Shown: piece by piece, positions 1-6,086 of the stretch
Layout of the letters: each line of letters opens with the position of its first letter
Position numbering within the stretch: the first letter of the stretch is position 1
Assembly (NCBI GenBank): GCA_009781125.1
Contig: WQYS01000019.1
Location: 1-14,889, forward strand
Source of the DNA: Acidobacteriaceae bacterium
GTDB taxonomy: Bacteria > Acidobacteriota > Terriglobia > Terriglobales > Acidobacteriaceae
DNA length: 14,889 bases
Direction of reading: 5' to 3'
The notes under the pieces: generated by a model
The model's database searches: none
What the model saw: the letters and a program-made list of their open reading frames with translations, nothing else
What the model was told of the DNA's origin: nothing
Position numbers and translations under genes: made by a program

Positions 1-1001
1 CGTTCGGAAGCCCTTCGCATCAGCCCGCGATCTTTGCCTTCGCGGTTCTGCCTACGATCATCTTTGTCTCGGCGCTGTTTGCGCTGCTTTACCATATCGG
101 ATTCATGCAGCAGGTGATCCGCGCGGCGGCATGGATCATGCAGCGGACGATGGGCACCAGCGGTGCCGAATCCACCAACGTGGCGGCCAGCATCTTCATG
201 GGACAGGCCGAGGCCCCACTGACTATCCGCCCGTTTCTGAGTGGAGCCACCAACTCCGAGCTGATGACCATCATGACCTCCGGCATGGCGCACGTCTCCG
301 GCGGAATCATGGCGGCCTACATCCTCATGGGCATCCACGCCAAGGATCTGCTGTCAGCCGTAATCATGACCGCTCCGGGGACGATCATGATTGCCAAGAT
401 GCTTGTCCCTGAGACCGGGACTCCAGCTACAGCAGGCACGGTTCGCATGCCTCCGAACGAGGCGCATAAGAGCGACAACTTCATCGCCGCCATCGTCCGC
501 GGAACCATCGACGGCGGCCAGTTAGCCTTCAACGTAGCCATCATGCTGATCAGCTTCGTGGCGTTGGTTGGACTGGCCAACGCCATGATGGGCGGCGTCT
601 CCAGCTTTCTATGGGCGCACGGGCATATTCGTTTTCCGCACTCGCTGGACGCGGTTCTGGGAGCCGCCGGAGCGCCGGTCGCCTGGCTGATCGGCATTCC
701 GTGGCACGAGGCGAGGTCTATCGGCAATCTGCTGGGAACGCGCGCCGTCCTGAACGAGTTTGTCGCCTTCGCGCAACTTGGAGCGCAGCGGCAGGCCCTC
801 AGCCCTCGCACATTTTCTATTGCTACCTTTGCGCTGTGCGGATTTGCCAATCTTGGCTCCATCGGAATACAGATCGGAGGCATCGGAGTGCTGGCTCCTG
901 ACCGCCGTGGCGATCTGGCGCGGTTGGGAATACGTGCCATGCTTGCCGGAACCATGGCCAATCTTGTCAGCGCCAGCATCGTTTCCATGCTCATTCAGTA
1001 A
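1..1001 (+). CDS. Concentrative nucleoside transporter (CNT/NupC family), C-terminal part
   Basis: This gene is cut by the left edge; the frame is open from base 3, giving 332 visible residues of a family usually about 400-430 long. CNT proteins are inner-membrane symporters that import nucleosides using a proton or sodium gradient. Visible family marks are the GQAEAPL segment (its Glu, codon 210-212, is a known nucleoside-contact position), the NEFVAF signature (753-770) with its conserved Asn-Glu, and a later FANLGSIGI segment whose Asn (849-851) and Ser (858-860) match substrate-contact residues known from structures of the family. Several long hydrophobic membrane segments are present. 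It ends with TAA at 999-1001, 94 bases before a lipoprotein gene and upstream of a purine nucleoside phosphorylase, which fits uptake followed by salvage. Family is certain; ion coupling and exact substrate cannot be told. Confidence 0.93.
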   Translation, partial: FGSPSHQPAIFAFAVLPTIIFVSALFALLYHIGFMQQVIRAAAWIMQRTMGTSGAESTNVAASIFMGQAEAPLTIRPFLSGATNSELMTIMTSGMAHVSGGIMAAYILMGIHAKDLLSAVIMTAPGTIMIAKMLVPETGTPATAGTVRMPPNEAHKSDNFIAAIVRGTIDGGQLAFNVAIMLISFVALVGLANAMMGGVSSFLWAHGHIRFPHSLDAVLGAAGAPVAWLIGIPWHEARSIGNLLGTRAVLNEFVAFAQLGAQRQALSPRTFSIATFALCGFANLGSIGIQIGGIGVLAPDRRGDLARLGIRAMLAGTMANLVSASIVSMLIQ

Positions 1002-1095
1002 ACTGGAGACAGGCTGAGCAACATTTTCGGTGGTTTGATGTTTATTTCAAGAAACACTTCGCCTGGAAGGGAACGGGCAAAGGAACGAGGGACCG

Positions 1096-1419
1096 ATGAA
1101 ATCTGTACGAGTTGTGCTGCTTCTGCTTGTGGCTTCGGCGATTGCTCTCACGGGCTGTGATAATCACCGCAGATATCGCGCGCCGGGCGCGCCTCCGCCT
1201 CCAGGCTACGCCCTGGCGCAGGTTGAACAGGATGGCTTTCGCGCCGGTGTAGAGGACGGCCAGCGCGACCTCAGCCGCGGGCGTTATCAGCCGAAGAAGA
1301 ACCTCGGTTACCGCCAGACCCCCGGCTACGACGCGCGCATGGGAAAGCATAGCGACTTTCAGGCTGCGTACCGCCGCGGCTACATTCGAGGCTACGACCA
1401 GGCCTATAGACGACGTTAG
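1096..1419 (+). CDS. Small predicted lipoprotein of unknown function
   Basis: This 107-residue protein starts with a classic lipoprotein signal: positive N-terminus (Lys2, Arg5), hydrophobic run (residues 6-17) and lipobox Leu-Thr-Gly-Cys with Cys21 as the predicted lipidated residue. The mature part is Arg-, Tyr- and Gly-rich. It holds two related stretches, roughly residues 46-62 and 87-104, each with an aromatic residue followed by spaced Gly and Asp/Arg (GFRAGVEDG and YRRGYIRGYDQAY). A Shine-Dalgarno-like GAGG lies about 7 bases before the ATG. It sits between a nucleoside transporter gene and a purine nucleoside phosphorylase gene, all on one strand, but nothing in it ties it to nucleosides. 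I do not recognise a named family. An envelope location after lipidation is inferred from the signal only. Confidence 0.85.
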   Translation: MKSVRVVLLLLVASAIALTGCDNHRRYRAPGAPPPPGYALAQVEQDGFRAGVEDGQRDLSRGRYQPKKNLGYRQTPGYDARMGKHSDFQAAYRRGYIRGYDQAYRRR

Positions 1420-1446
1420 CGTCTCAACAGTTCGAGCATACAGACC

Positions 1447-2289
1447 ATGTCGACCGATCTCTATTCGCAGGCTGAGCTTGCAGTCAACTACATTCTCAGC
1501 AGGACTCCGTTGAGGCCGCGCGTAGCTATCATCCTTGGCACCGGGCTGGGTGGCTTTGCCTCTCAGGCGAACGGTGCTGTTACCATGCCTTACGCAGAGA
1601 TTCCCAACTTTCCGCAGTCCACGGTCGAGGGACACTCCGGCAGGCTGGTCATCGGGACCATCGGCAAAGTCCCCGTGGCGGTCATGCAGGGCCGAGTCCA
1701 TGCCTATGAGGGATACGCGATGGATCAGGTAACCTTCCCCGTGCGCGTACTGGGGCTGCTTGGCGTTGAAACCCTTCTTGTCACCAATGCTGCCGGGGCG
1801 ATCAACGCCAGCTGCGGCCCGGGCGCGATTATCTCCATCTCCGACCACATTAATCTGACAGGCATGAACTCTGCCGCCGGTTCCAACGAGCCTCGCTTTG
1901 GAATGAGGCCCGGCGCAGGTCAGCGTTTTTTTGACATGACTAACGCCTATTCGCCACGCCTTCGCGCGCTCGCCGTCGAAGAGGCTCGCAGGCAGGGATG
2001 GACGCTGAGGGAAGGAGTCTATCTCGCCGTGCTGGGGCCCAGCTACGAGACCGCCGCCGAGATTCGCGCCTTCCGCGCGCTGGGAGCGGACCTGGTCGGC
2101 ATGTCCACGGTTCACGAAGTCATCGTGGCGCGGCACATGGGAGTTGAGGTCCTGGGGCTGTCAGTCGTGACGAACATGGCTGCGGGAGTCCTCGACCATC
2201 CCATCCAGCACGAAGAGGTGATGGAGACAGGCCGCCGCATCGAAGGGCAGTTCGCCAGCCTTATGACGGCTCTGCTTCCGCTCTTGTAA
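1447..2289 (+). CDS. punA: Purine nucleoside phosphorylase (trimeric, class I)
   Basis: A 280-residue cytoplasmic enzyme, full length for the trimeric (mammalian-like) PNP family, which splits inosine, guanosine and their deoxy forms with phosphate into base and (deoxy)ribose-1-phosphate. Sequence marks follow the human enzyme almost number for number: N-terminal phosphate loop GTGLGG (31-36), HSGR (63-66), GRVHAYEG (82-89, with Arg83, His85 and Glu88), VTNAAGA (112-118), YETAAE (200-205, with Glu201), GMST (218-221, with Met219 and Ser220 contacting sugar and phosphate) and Asn243, the purine-binding Asn. The Shine-Dalgarno is weak. It lies 27 bases after the lipoprotein gene and downstream of a nucleoside transporter, so co-expression is plausible. 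A long hairpin follows the stop codon. Class is clear. Preference for guanine-type over adenine-type purines is inferred from Asn243 and Glu201. Confidence 0.96.
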   Translation: MSTDLYSQAELAVNYILSRTPLRPRVAIILGTGLGGFASQANGAVTMPYAEIPNFPQSTVEGHSGRLVIGTIGKVPVAVMQGRVHAYEGYAMDQVTFPVRVLGLLGVETLLVTNAAGAINASCGPGAIISISDHINLTGMNSAAGSNEPRFGMRPGAGQRFFDMTNAYSPRLRALAVEEARRQGWTLREGVYLAVLGPSYETAAEIRAFRALGADLVGMSTVHEVIVARHMGVEVLGLSVVTNMAAGVLDHPIQHEEVMETGRRIEGQFASLMTALLPLL

Positions 2290-2296
2290 GCAATAC

Positions 2297-2348
2297 TTTG
2301 GGTGCTCCATTCATGGTCGCCGCGGCGATCATGAATGGAGCACCTAAA
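2297..2348. terminator. Long hairpin between convergent genes, candidate bidirectional terminator
   Basis: Bases 2301-2315 and 2330-2344 are exact reverse complements (15 pairs). Between them, apart from one G/T pair of bases, lies a second self-complementary core at 2317-2328. The stem can be extended outward by a G-T wobble (2300/2345) and three T-A pairs (2297-2299 with 2346-2348). On the plus strand it is followed by an AT-rich TTTATT. It begins a few bases after the phosphorylase stop and ends 16 bases before the stop of the convergent acyltransferase, the right place for a shared terminator. There is no clean run of T on either side, so it could instead be a dispersed palindromic repeat. 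Confidence 0.6.
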
Positions 2349-2363
2349 TTTATTCACCCATAT

Positions 2364-3155
2364 CTACGTCACGGAGACGCTGGCCGACTCCGGAACAGCT
2401 TGTTTTAGAACCTCGGTTCTCAGCGCTCCAACGGCGCTTTGAGCCTCCTCTGCGGCCAGTTTGCGGTCTTCCGGGTCGAGGAAGGGAATTGCCGCCTCGG
2501 CAAACCTTACCTCGGCTCGAACTCCGCGCAGAGCCAGAAACCGGACGATGTGCAACCACATATTGCCGTCGCCCCAGTAGCAGACGTCGTCGGCTACGGT
2601 TACGGACGGGCCATTCTCTTCGCAGAGGCTGTAGTGGATGCAGGCCGCCGTTATCGGAGCCGATTCGGCCAGCACCTGCGCCAGCAGTCCACTGCGGAAC
2701 GGCAGCATGTGGCTGCCGTTCGTGGTCGTTCCCTCGGGAAAGAACATGACCGGAAGCCCCTCGTTCAGGGCGGTGCGTATTCCATCCCGCGCCCGTACGG
2801 CGGAGCCGCCCTGGCCGCGCGCGACATAGACGGTTCCTGCCATCGTCGTCATCCAGCCAAACACGGGCCAGCTTTCGATCTCGATCTTCGATACAAAGAC
2901 GCAGGGCTCGATGGCCGCGAAGACCATGATGTCGGCGTAGCTCAGGTGGTTGGAGACGACGGCTCCGCCGCGGGGAAACTCACCCGTCACTTCAACTTCA
3001 ATTCCAGCAGCATGAACGATCCGTACGCAGAGCCTGTGCAGCCACTCCGCGCGGGCCTGCCGCGTCTTCGGACGCTTCCACAGCAGTTCTATCGCTGCCC
3101 GCGCGCAGCAGGCAGCCACCCAGAGGGTCCTGGCCAGTGACCGGAAAAATCTCAC
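2364..3155 (-). CDS. plsC: 1-acyl-sn-glycerol-3-phosphate acyltransferase-like (PlsC/LPLAT family)
   Basis: A 263-residue membrane-associated acyltransferase of the lysophospholipid acyltransferase family; the typical reaction adds the second acyl chain to lysophosphatidate in phospholipid synthesis. Motif I is NHLSYAD (69-75), with the catalytic His70 and Asp75 spaced as HX4D. Motif III is FPEGTT (139-144), with the phosphate-binding Glu141-Gly142. A hydrophobic N-terminal stretch (residues 8-25) may anchor it. The start is GTG; a GAGGAA Shine-Dalgarno (3165-3170) lies 9 bases upstream. It is divergent from the DUF2062 gene and convergent with the phosphorylase gene. Family is secure. Relatives in the same family acylate ornithine lipids or other acceptors, so lysophosphatidate as substrate is likely but not proven. 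Confidence 0.9.
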   Translation of the reverse strand: MRFFRSLARTLWVAACCARAAIELLWKRPKTRQARAEWLHRLCVRIVHAAGIEVEVTGEFPRGGAVVSNHLSYADIMVFAAIEPCVFVSKIEIESWPVFGWMTTMAGTVYVARGQGGSAVRARDGIRTALNEGLPVMFFPEGTTTNGSHMLPFRSGLLAQVLAESAPITAACIHYSLCEENGPSVTVADDVCYWGDGNMWLHIVRFLALRGVRAEVRFAEAAIPFLDPEDRKLAAEEAQSAVGALRTEVLKQAVPESASVSVT

Positions 3156-3260
3156 TCGATTCGATTCCTCGCCGGCGGACCCCTAGGCCCTGTAAAAGCT
3201 GGGCGCATCCGCTCTGTGGCAGTCTATCCTGTTCTTGTAGCAGTTTCCAAGAAATTCTTT

Positions 3261-3785
3261 ATGAGCAACGAGACCGGGGCCAGGCCCCGCCGCCACAACT
3301 GGTTTTATAGACGCATTGCGCTGCCGCTGATGGAACTGCTGCGGATGGGCTCGACGCCGCAGAAACTGGCCTGGAGCATCGCCGTCGGCATCGCGATCGG
3401 AATCAATCCGTTGCTGGGCACCACGACGTTCCTCTGCCTGGCGGTAGCGCTGGTCTTCCGGCTGAACCTGGTGGCCTCGCAGATTGGTAACCACATCGTG
3501 TATCCGCTGGAGTTGCTGCTTGTAGTTCCGTTTCTACGCCTGGGTGCCAGCGTCTTTCACGCGGCTCCGCTGCCTCTGCGGAGAAGAGAGATACTCCTGG
3601 AAGTGCGCTCCAACCCGCTCGCGCTGGCGCACAGGCTCTGGTTATGGGAGTTGCATGGCCTTGTAGTGTGGGCGGTCGTAGCTGTGATTCTGGCCCCGGT
3701 GTGTGCGCTTTTGCTGACGCCGCTGCTGAGAAGGCTGCACGCGCACGTGGAGCGTCAACGCCACGCTGTCGTTGCCGAGGAATAA
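3261..3785 (+). CDS. DUF2062-family membrane protein
   Basis: A small integral membrane protein of 174 residues from the ATG at 3261. A GTG at 3216 would add 15 residues, but the ATG gives the more typical basic N-terminus (SNETGARPRRHNWFYRR) and has a weak AAGAAA purine stretch just upstream. The pattern matches DUF2062: an amphipathic start, then a Gly-rich hydrophobic segment around residues 36-66 with IAVGIAIGINPLLGTTT, a motif resembling the conserved G-x-F-x-G-x-x-P region of the family, a second hydrophobic segment around 79-101, and a last one around 131-157. Function is unknown; the domain is sometimes found in or beside envelope glycan and lipid genes. The neighbouring divergent PlsC-like acyltransferase fits an envelope role, but that is inference. 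Confidence 0.8.
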   Translation: MSNETGARPRRHNWFYRRIALPLMELLRMGSTPQKLAWSIAVGIAIGINPLLGTTTFLCLAVALVFRLNLVASQIGNHIVYPLELLLVVPFLRLGASVFHAAPLPLRRREILLEVRSNPLALAHRLWLWELHGLVVWAVVAVILAPVCALLLTPLLRRLHAHVERQRHAVVAEE

Positions 3786-3791
3786 CCTTCT

Positions 3792-4736
3792 TTAATAACT
3801 CCCGTAGTAATCCTCCACCGGATCGCCGCTGCGAACCCATGCCGTGTAGATCATGTCGCGCAGTTCGATGGCTCCGGCAGCCAGCCGCTCTTCGACGAAC
3901 GCCCTGGCTTCAGGCGTTCCCGTGCCGCTGAAGCCTCCGGCCTTATCAAGCTGGTAGATTCTCTCTACCTGCGTGGCCGAGCGCCGCAGGTAGGAGAGGT
4001 AGTCGTTCCACTCATCGTTCAGCAGCTTTGGCTGCGCCGCCTTTACCAGCGGAGCAACGCCGGAGGCGTGGATATTCCTGCTGACATACTCGACCTCGAA
4101 CCGCGGGTGAATCCAGTGATCCGTCGTATAGCCGTGCGGATTGGGGCCGGTCCAGCCACCGTACTGAATGGTGACGTGCAGCGGCTGCGATCCGTCGCCG
4201 GCGTAGTGTCCGAGCCAGCCCGCGTAAAAGAGGATCGCCGTCTCGACCGGTTTCGTATTCCTGCCTGCCGCATGCAGGTGGCGGTAGTCGCGCATGGTGG
4301 ACTTCAGCCGCTCGTAGACCTCTTCGGCGGCGTAGGGCTGGAGGCCAACCCTCTCGGGCGTCAGCCGCAGATTGGGATACTCGGCCTGCGCTTTCGCCAG
4401 CGCTCGCACGTAGTCGTAGCGCTTTCGCGGCAGAGTGCCGATAAGATCGGCGTACTCCAGATCGATAAAATGCTCGGGCGTCTGTGTTGCGGCCAGGTCT
4501 GCTTCGGCCTTGTTACGCCAGCGGTCCGGCTCCGAGCCGAGGTACTCCAGCGTGTCGAGCGCGCTGGCGCTACGCAGAAAAGCAGGGACATCCTTCGGCA
4601 GATTGGCCGCGGCAAGCCGGTTAATCATCTTATGCCCGTCGTTGCCCCAGGCCAGCGCTGTCTGAGCCGTCAGAGCAGGTACCATCGCCGCCGCCACAGC
4701 CAGGTGCGCCAGCTTACGCAGATTTTCCTTGGTCAT
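3792..4736 (-). CDS. Secreted S1/P1-type zinc-dependent nuclease
   Basis: A 314-residue exported protein of the S1/P1 nuclease family (trinuclear zinc enzymes that cut single-stranded nucleic acid to 5'-nucleotides; related to zinc phospholipase C). The signal peptide spans residues 1-29 and ends in Ala-Leu-Ala before Trp30, so cleavage would expose the Trp that binds zinc through its N-terminus in this family. Other likely ligands are His35 (WGNDGH), Asp71, His89, His177 and Asp181 (HYAGD), His187 (QPLH), His210 and acidic Glu214. I chose ATG 4736 because a GGAAAG element (4746-4751) lies 9 bases upstream; a TTG at 4760 is the only earlier start and spoils the signal peptide. It ends 6 bases past the stop of the convergent DUF2062 gene. 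Released nucleotides could feed the nucleoside transporter and phosphorylase nearby. Nuclease versus 3'-nucleotidase preference cannot be told. Confidence 0.9.
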   Translation of the reverse strand: MTKENLRKLAHLAVAAAMVPALTAQTALAWGNDGHKMINRLAAANLPKDVPAFLRSASALDTLEYLGSEPDRWRNKAEADLAATQTPEHFIDLEYADLIGTLPRKRYDYVRALAKAQAEYPNLRLTPERVGLQPYAAEEVYERLKSTMRDYRHLHAAGRNTKPVETAILFYAGWLGHYAGDGSQPLHVTIQYGGWTGPNPHGYTTDHWIHPRFEVEYVSRNIHASGVAPLVKAAQPKLLNDEWNDYLSYLRRSATQVERIYQLDKAGGFSGTGTPEARAFVEERLAAGAIELRDMIYTAWVRSGDPVEDYYGSY

Positions 4737-5063
4737 GCCTGCACACTTTCCGGACAACAATAAAACCAGCCTGATGTGCCAGTCTTTGTAGTCTTCTTCA
4801 GATTGCTTTGAACGTTTCCGGGAGCTTTCTGGCGGGAGAGTTTGTCGGTATATCCAAAAGTATACTCACACGATCAGGATAGCTCCAAAACGCAGTAGAA
4901 AACGTCTTTGGTAGTTGCTTTTAAAGAGAATATATACTCGTCGCCGTCGTGGGTGAGGGAATGTGCAAATCGGCTTTTTCGATTTTCAAGGTCTGTGGGA
5001 AGGGCGAAAAGCAGTCTCATCGCTTTCCGCGCTTTCCACAGACCGGCATTTCCTCGCCCTGTC
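4737..5063. other. Gene-free stretch at the edge of the defence island
   Basis: These 327 bases lie between the start of the secreted nuclease gene and the end of rhuM. I see no credible coding sequence. The left part is the upstream region of the nuclease and contains a small palindrome AGTATACT (4859-4866) and a second TATACTC (4934-4939 area), possible promoter or operator material but too weak to call. The right part holds the imperfect hairpin at 4991-5043. No tRNA-like fold, integrase site or obvious direct repeat was seen that would define an attachment site. Housekeeping genes end here and an unbroken run of minus-strand defence genes begins. Confidence 0.5.
4991..5043. repeat. Imperfect 22-bp inverted repeat downstream of rhuM
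   Basis: The left arm 4991-5012 and right arm 5022-5043 are reverse complements at 19 of 22 positions, with a 9-base loop. One of the three mismatches is a G-U wobble in the minus-strand RNA. It begins 21 bases after the rhuM stop in the direction of transcription, so it could end the mod-res-rhuM transcript, but no run of U follows it. A remnant of a mobile-element end or a regulatory RNA fold are alternatives. Confidence 0.5.
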
Positions 5064-6071
5064 TTACGATTTTTTCCCTTCGATCTTACGCTGAGCTTTC
5101 TTTACCATCTCCAGATACGCAGTCTCCACCTCCGATGGCAGCGCGTCCAGTTGTGAGCGGTATTTCGCATATTCCGACTCGGCTTTGCTGATGGCCTGTT
5201 GGTGGCTCACGCGGCCAGTACCTTCCAGCGTCCGGGCCTCCATTGCCACAATCAGCCGGTCGAGATGCGCCAGCCAATCCTTCATATAGGTAGGCTCATG
5301 GTTCTGGGCGCGGAACTCGGCGGAATCAAAATAGGCCGACACCAGAGTGTTCAACCGGCGTAGCTCGCCGGTGTCCAGATAATTCTTCGCAACTGCAATG
5401 TCGGCTTTTGTTGGAAGACTACCGCTGAATGACAACAACCCCATAAACGGCTTACCAGCATCGGCACGGGCCGCGATGACTTCGGCGGCGGTGTGACCAT
5501 GTGCGGCGTAGTGCAGTTTGTTCTGCACGGTTTTGAAGAAGGCAACGCTCTCTCCGCTCCTGGGATCGTAGTCCACGCTGGTGGCGTACAGGTCCAATAC
5601 CTGCCGGTACAGCACCTTCTCGCTCGACCGGATGTCGCGGATGCGGTCGAGCAGTTCTTTCCAGTAATTGCCGCCGCCAAGGTTCTTTAAGCGAGCGTCG
5701 TCCATCGCAAAACCCTTGACTAAATACTCACGCAGACGCTCGGTGGCCCAGATGCGGAACTGGGTGCCAAGTCGGGACTTCACTCGATATCCGACGGAGA
5801 TAATCACGTCCAGGTTGAAATGCTCGACCCGGTAAGTTTTGCCGTCGGCGGCAGTTGTTGCAAATTCTGCAACAACTGAACCTCGCTCCAACTCTCCTTC
5901 GGCAAAGACGTTCGCTATATGTCTGGAAACAGTGGACTTGTCACGCCCGAACAACTCGGCAAGCTGATTCAGTGAAAGCCATACGGTTTCGCCGACAAGG
6001 CGCACCTCCAGCGAAGGAGCGCCGTCTCCGCGCGGGTAAAGAATAATTTCACCAGAGGATTTGCCGCTCAT
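5064..6071 (-). CDS. rhuM: RhuM family protein
   Basis: A 335-residue protein of the RhuM (virulence_RhuM) family, named after a gene on Salmonella pathogenicity island 3; its biochemical role is not established. Residues 31-52 (LSLNQLAELFGRDKSTVSRHI) look like a helix-turn-helix, suggesting DNA binding. Residues 80-125 hold the most typical family block, an Asn-Leu-Asp-Val-Ile-Ile core followed by VGYRVKS and FRIWAT. The C-terminal half is helical and charged, with a very basic tail. The ATG has a GAGG Shine-Dalgarno (6080-6083) 8 bases away, and only 15 bases separate it from the end of res, so it is co-transcribed with mod and res. RhuM genes are often found beside restriction systems; an accessory, regulatory or independent defence role is inference. 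Confidence 0.88.
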   Translation of the reverse strand: MSGKSSGEIILYPRGDGAPSLEVRLVGETVWLSLNQLAELFGRDKSTVSRHIANVFAEGELERGSVVAEFATTAADGKTYRVEHFNLDVIISVGYRVKSRLGTQFRIWATERLREYLVKGFAMDDARLKNLGGGNYWKELLDRIRDIRSSEKVLYRQVLDLYATSVDYDPRSGESVAFFKTVQNKLHYAAHGHTAAEVIAARADAGKPFMGLLSFSGSLPTKADIAVAKNYLDTGELRRLNTLVSAYFDSAEFRAQNHEPTYMKDWLAHLDRLIVAMEARTLEGTGRVSHQQAISKAESEYAKYRSQLDALPSEVETAYLEMVKKAQRKIEGKKS

Positions 6072-6086
6072 ATCATCTACCTCAAA

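Noticed and set aside
317..994. Long open frame on the minus strand opposite the nucleoside transporter
   Set aside because: It is a shadow of the transporter gene, whose plus-strand frame has clear family motifs; the shadow protein has no recognisable domain.
1042..2136. 364-codon open frame on the minus strand opposite the lipoprotein and phosphorylase genes
   Set aside because: It overlaps two well-supported plus-strand genes, crosses the boundary between them and shows low-complexity Arg/Gly-rich sequence typical of an antisense shadow in GC-rich DNA.
2439..3140. 233-codon plus-strand open frame inside the acyltransferase gene
   Set aside because: Antisense shadow of the PlsC-like gene, which has both catalytic motifs on the minus strand.
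4068..4763. 231-codon plus-strand open frame opposite the S1/P1 nuclease gene
   Set aside because: The minus-strand frame has a signal peptide and a full zinc-ligand set; the plus-strand product resembles nothing.
4857..4940. Two TATACTC motifs as promoters or operators
   Set aside because: Only short AT-rich matches, no convincing -35 partner or spacing; recorded in the gene-free stretch but not called.
4737..5063. Attachment site or tRNA gene at the island edge
   Set aside because: No cloverleaf, CCA end, integrase gene or matching direct repeat within the window; the right end of the island is outside it.
4908..5191. Two short plus-strand open frames (about 80 codons) across the island-edge stretch
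   Set aside because: They run into the 3' end of rhuM on the opposite strand, have no Shine-Dalgarno and contain the inverted repeat; not credible genes.
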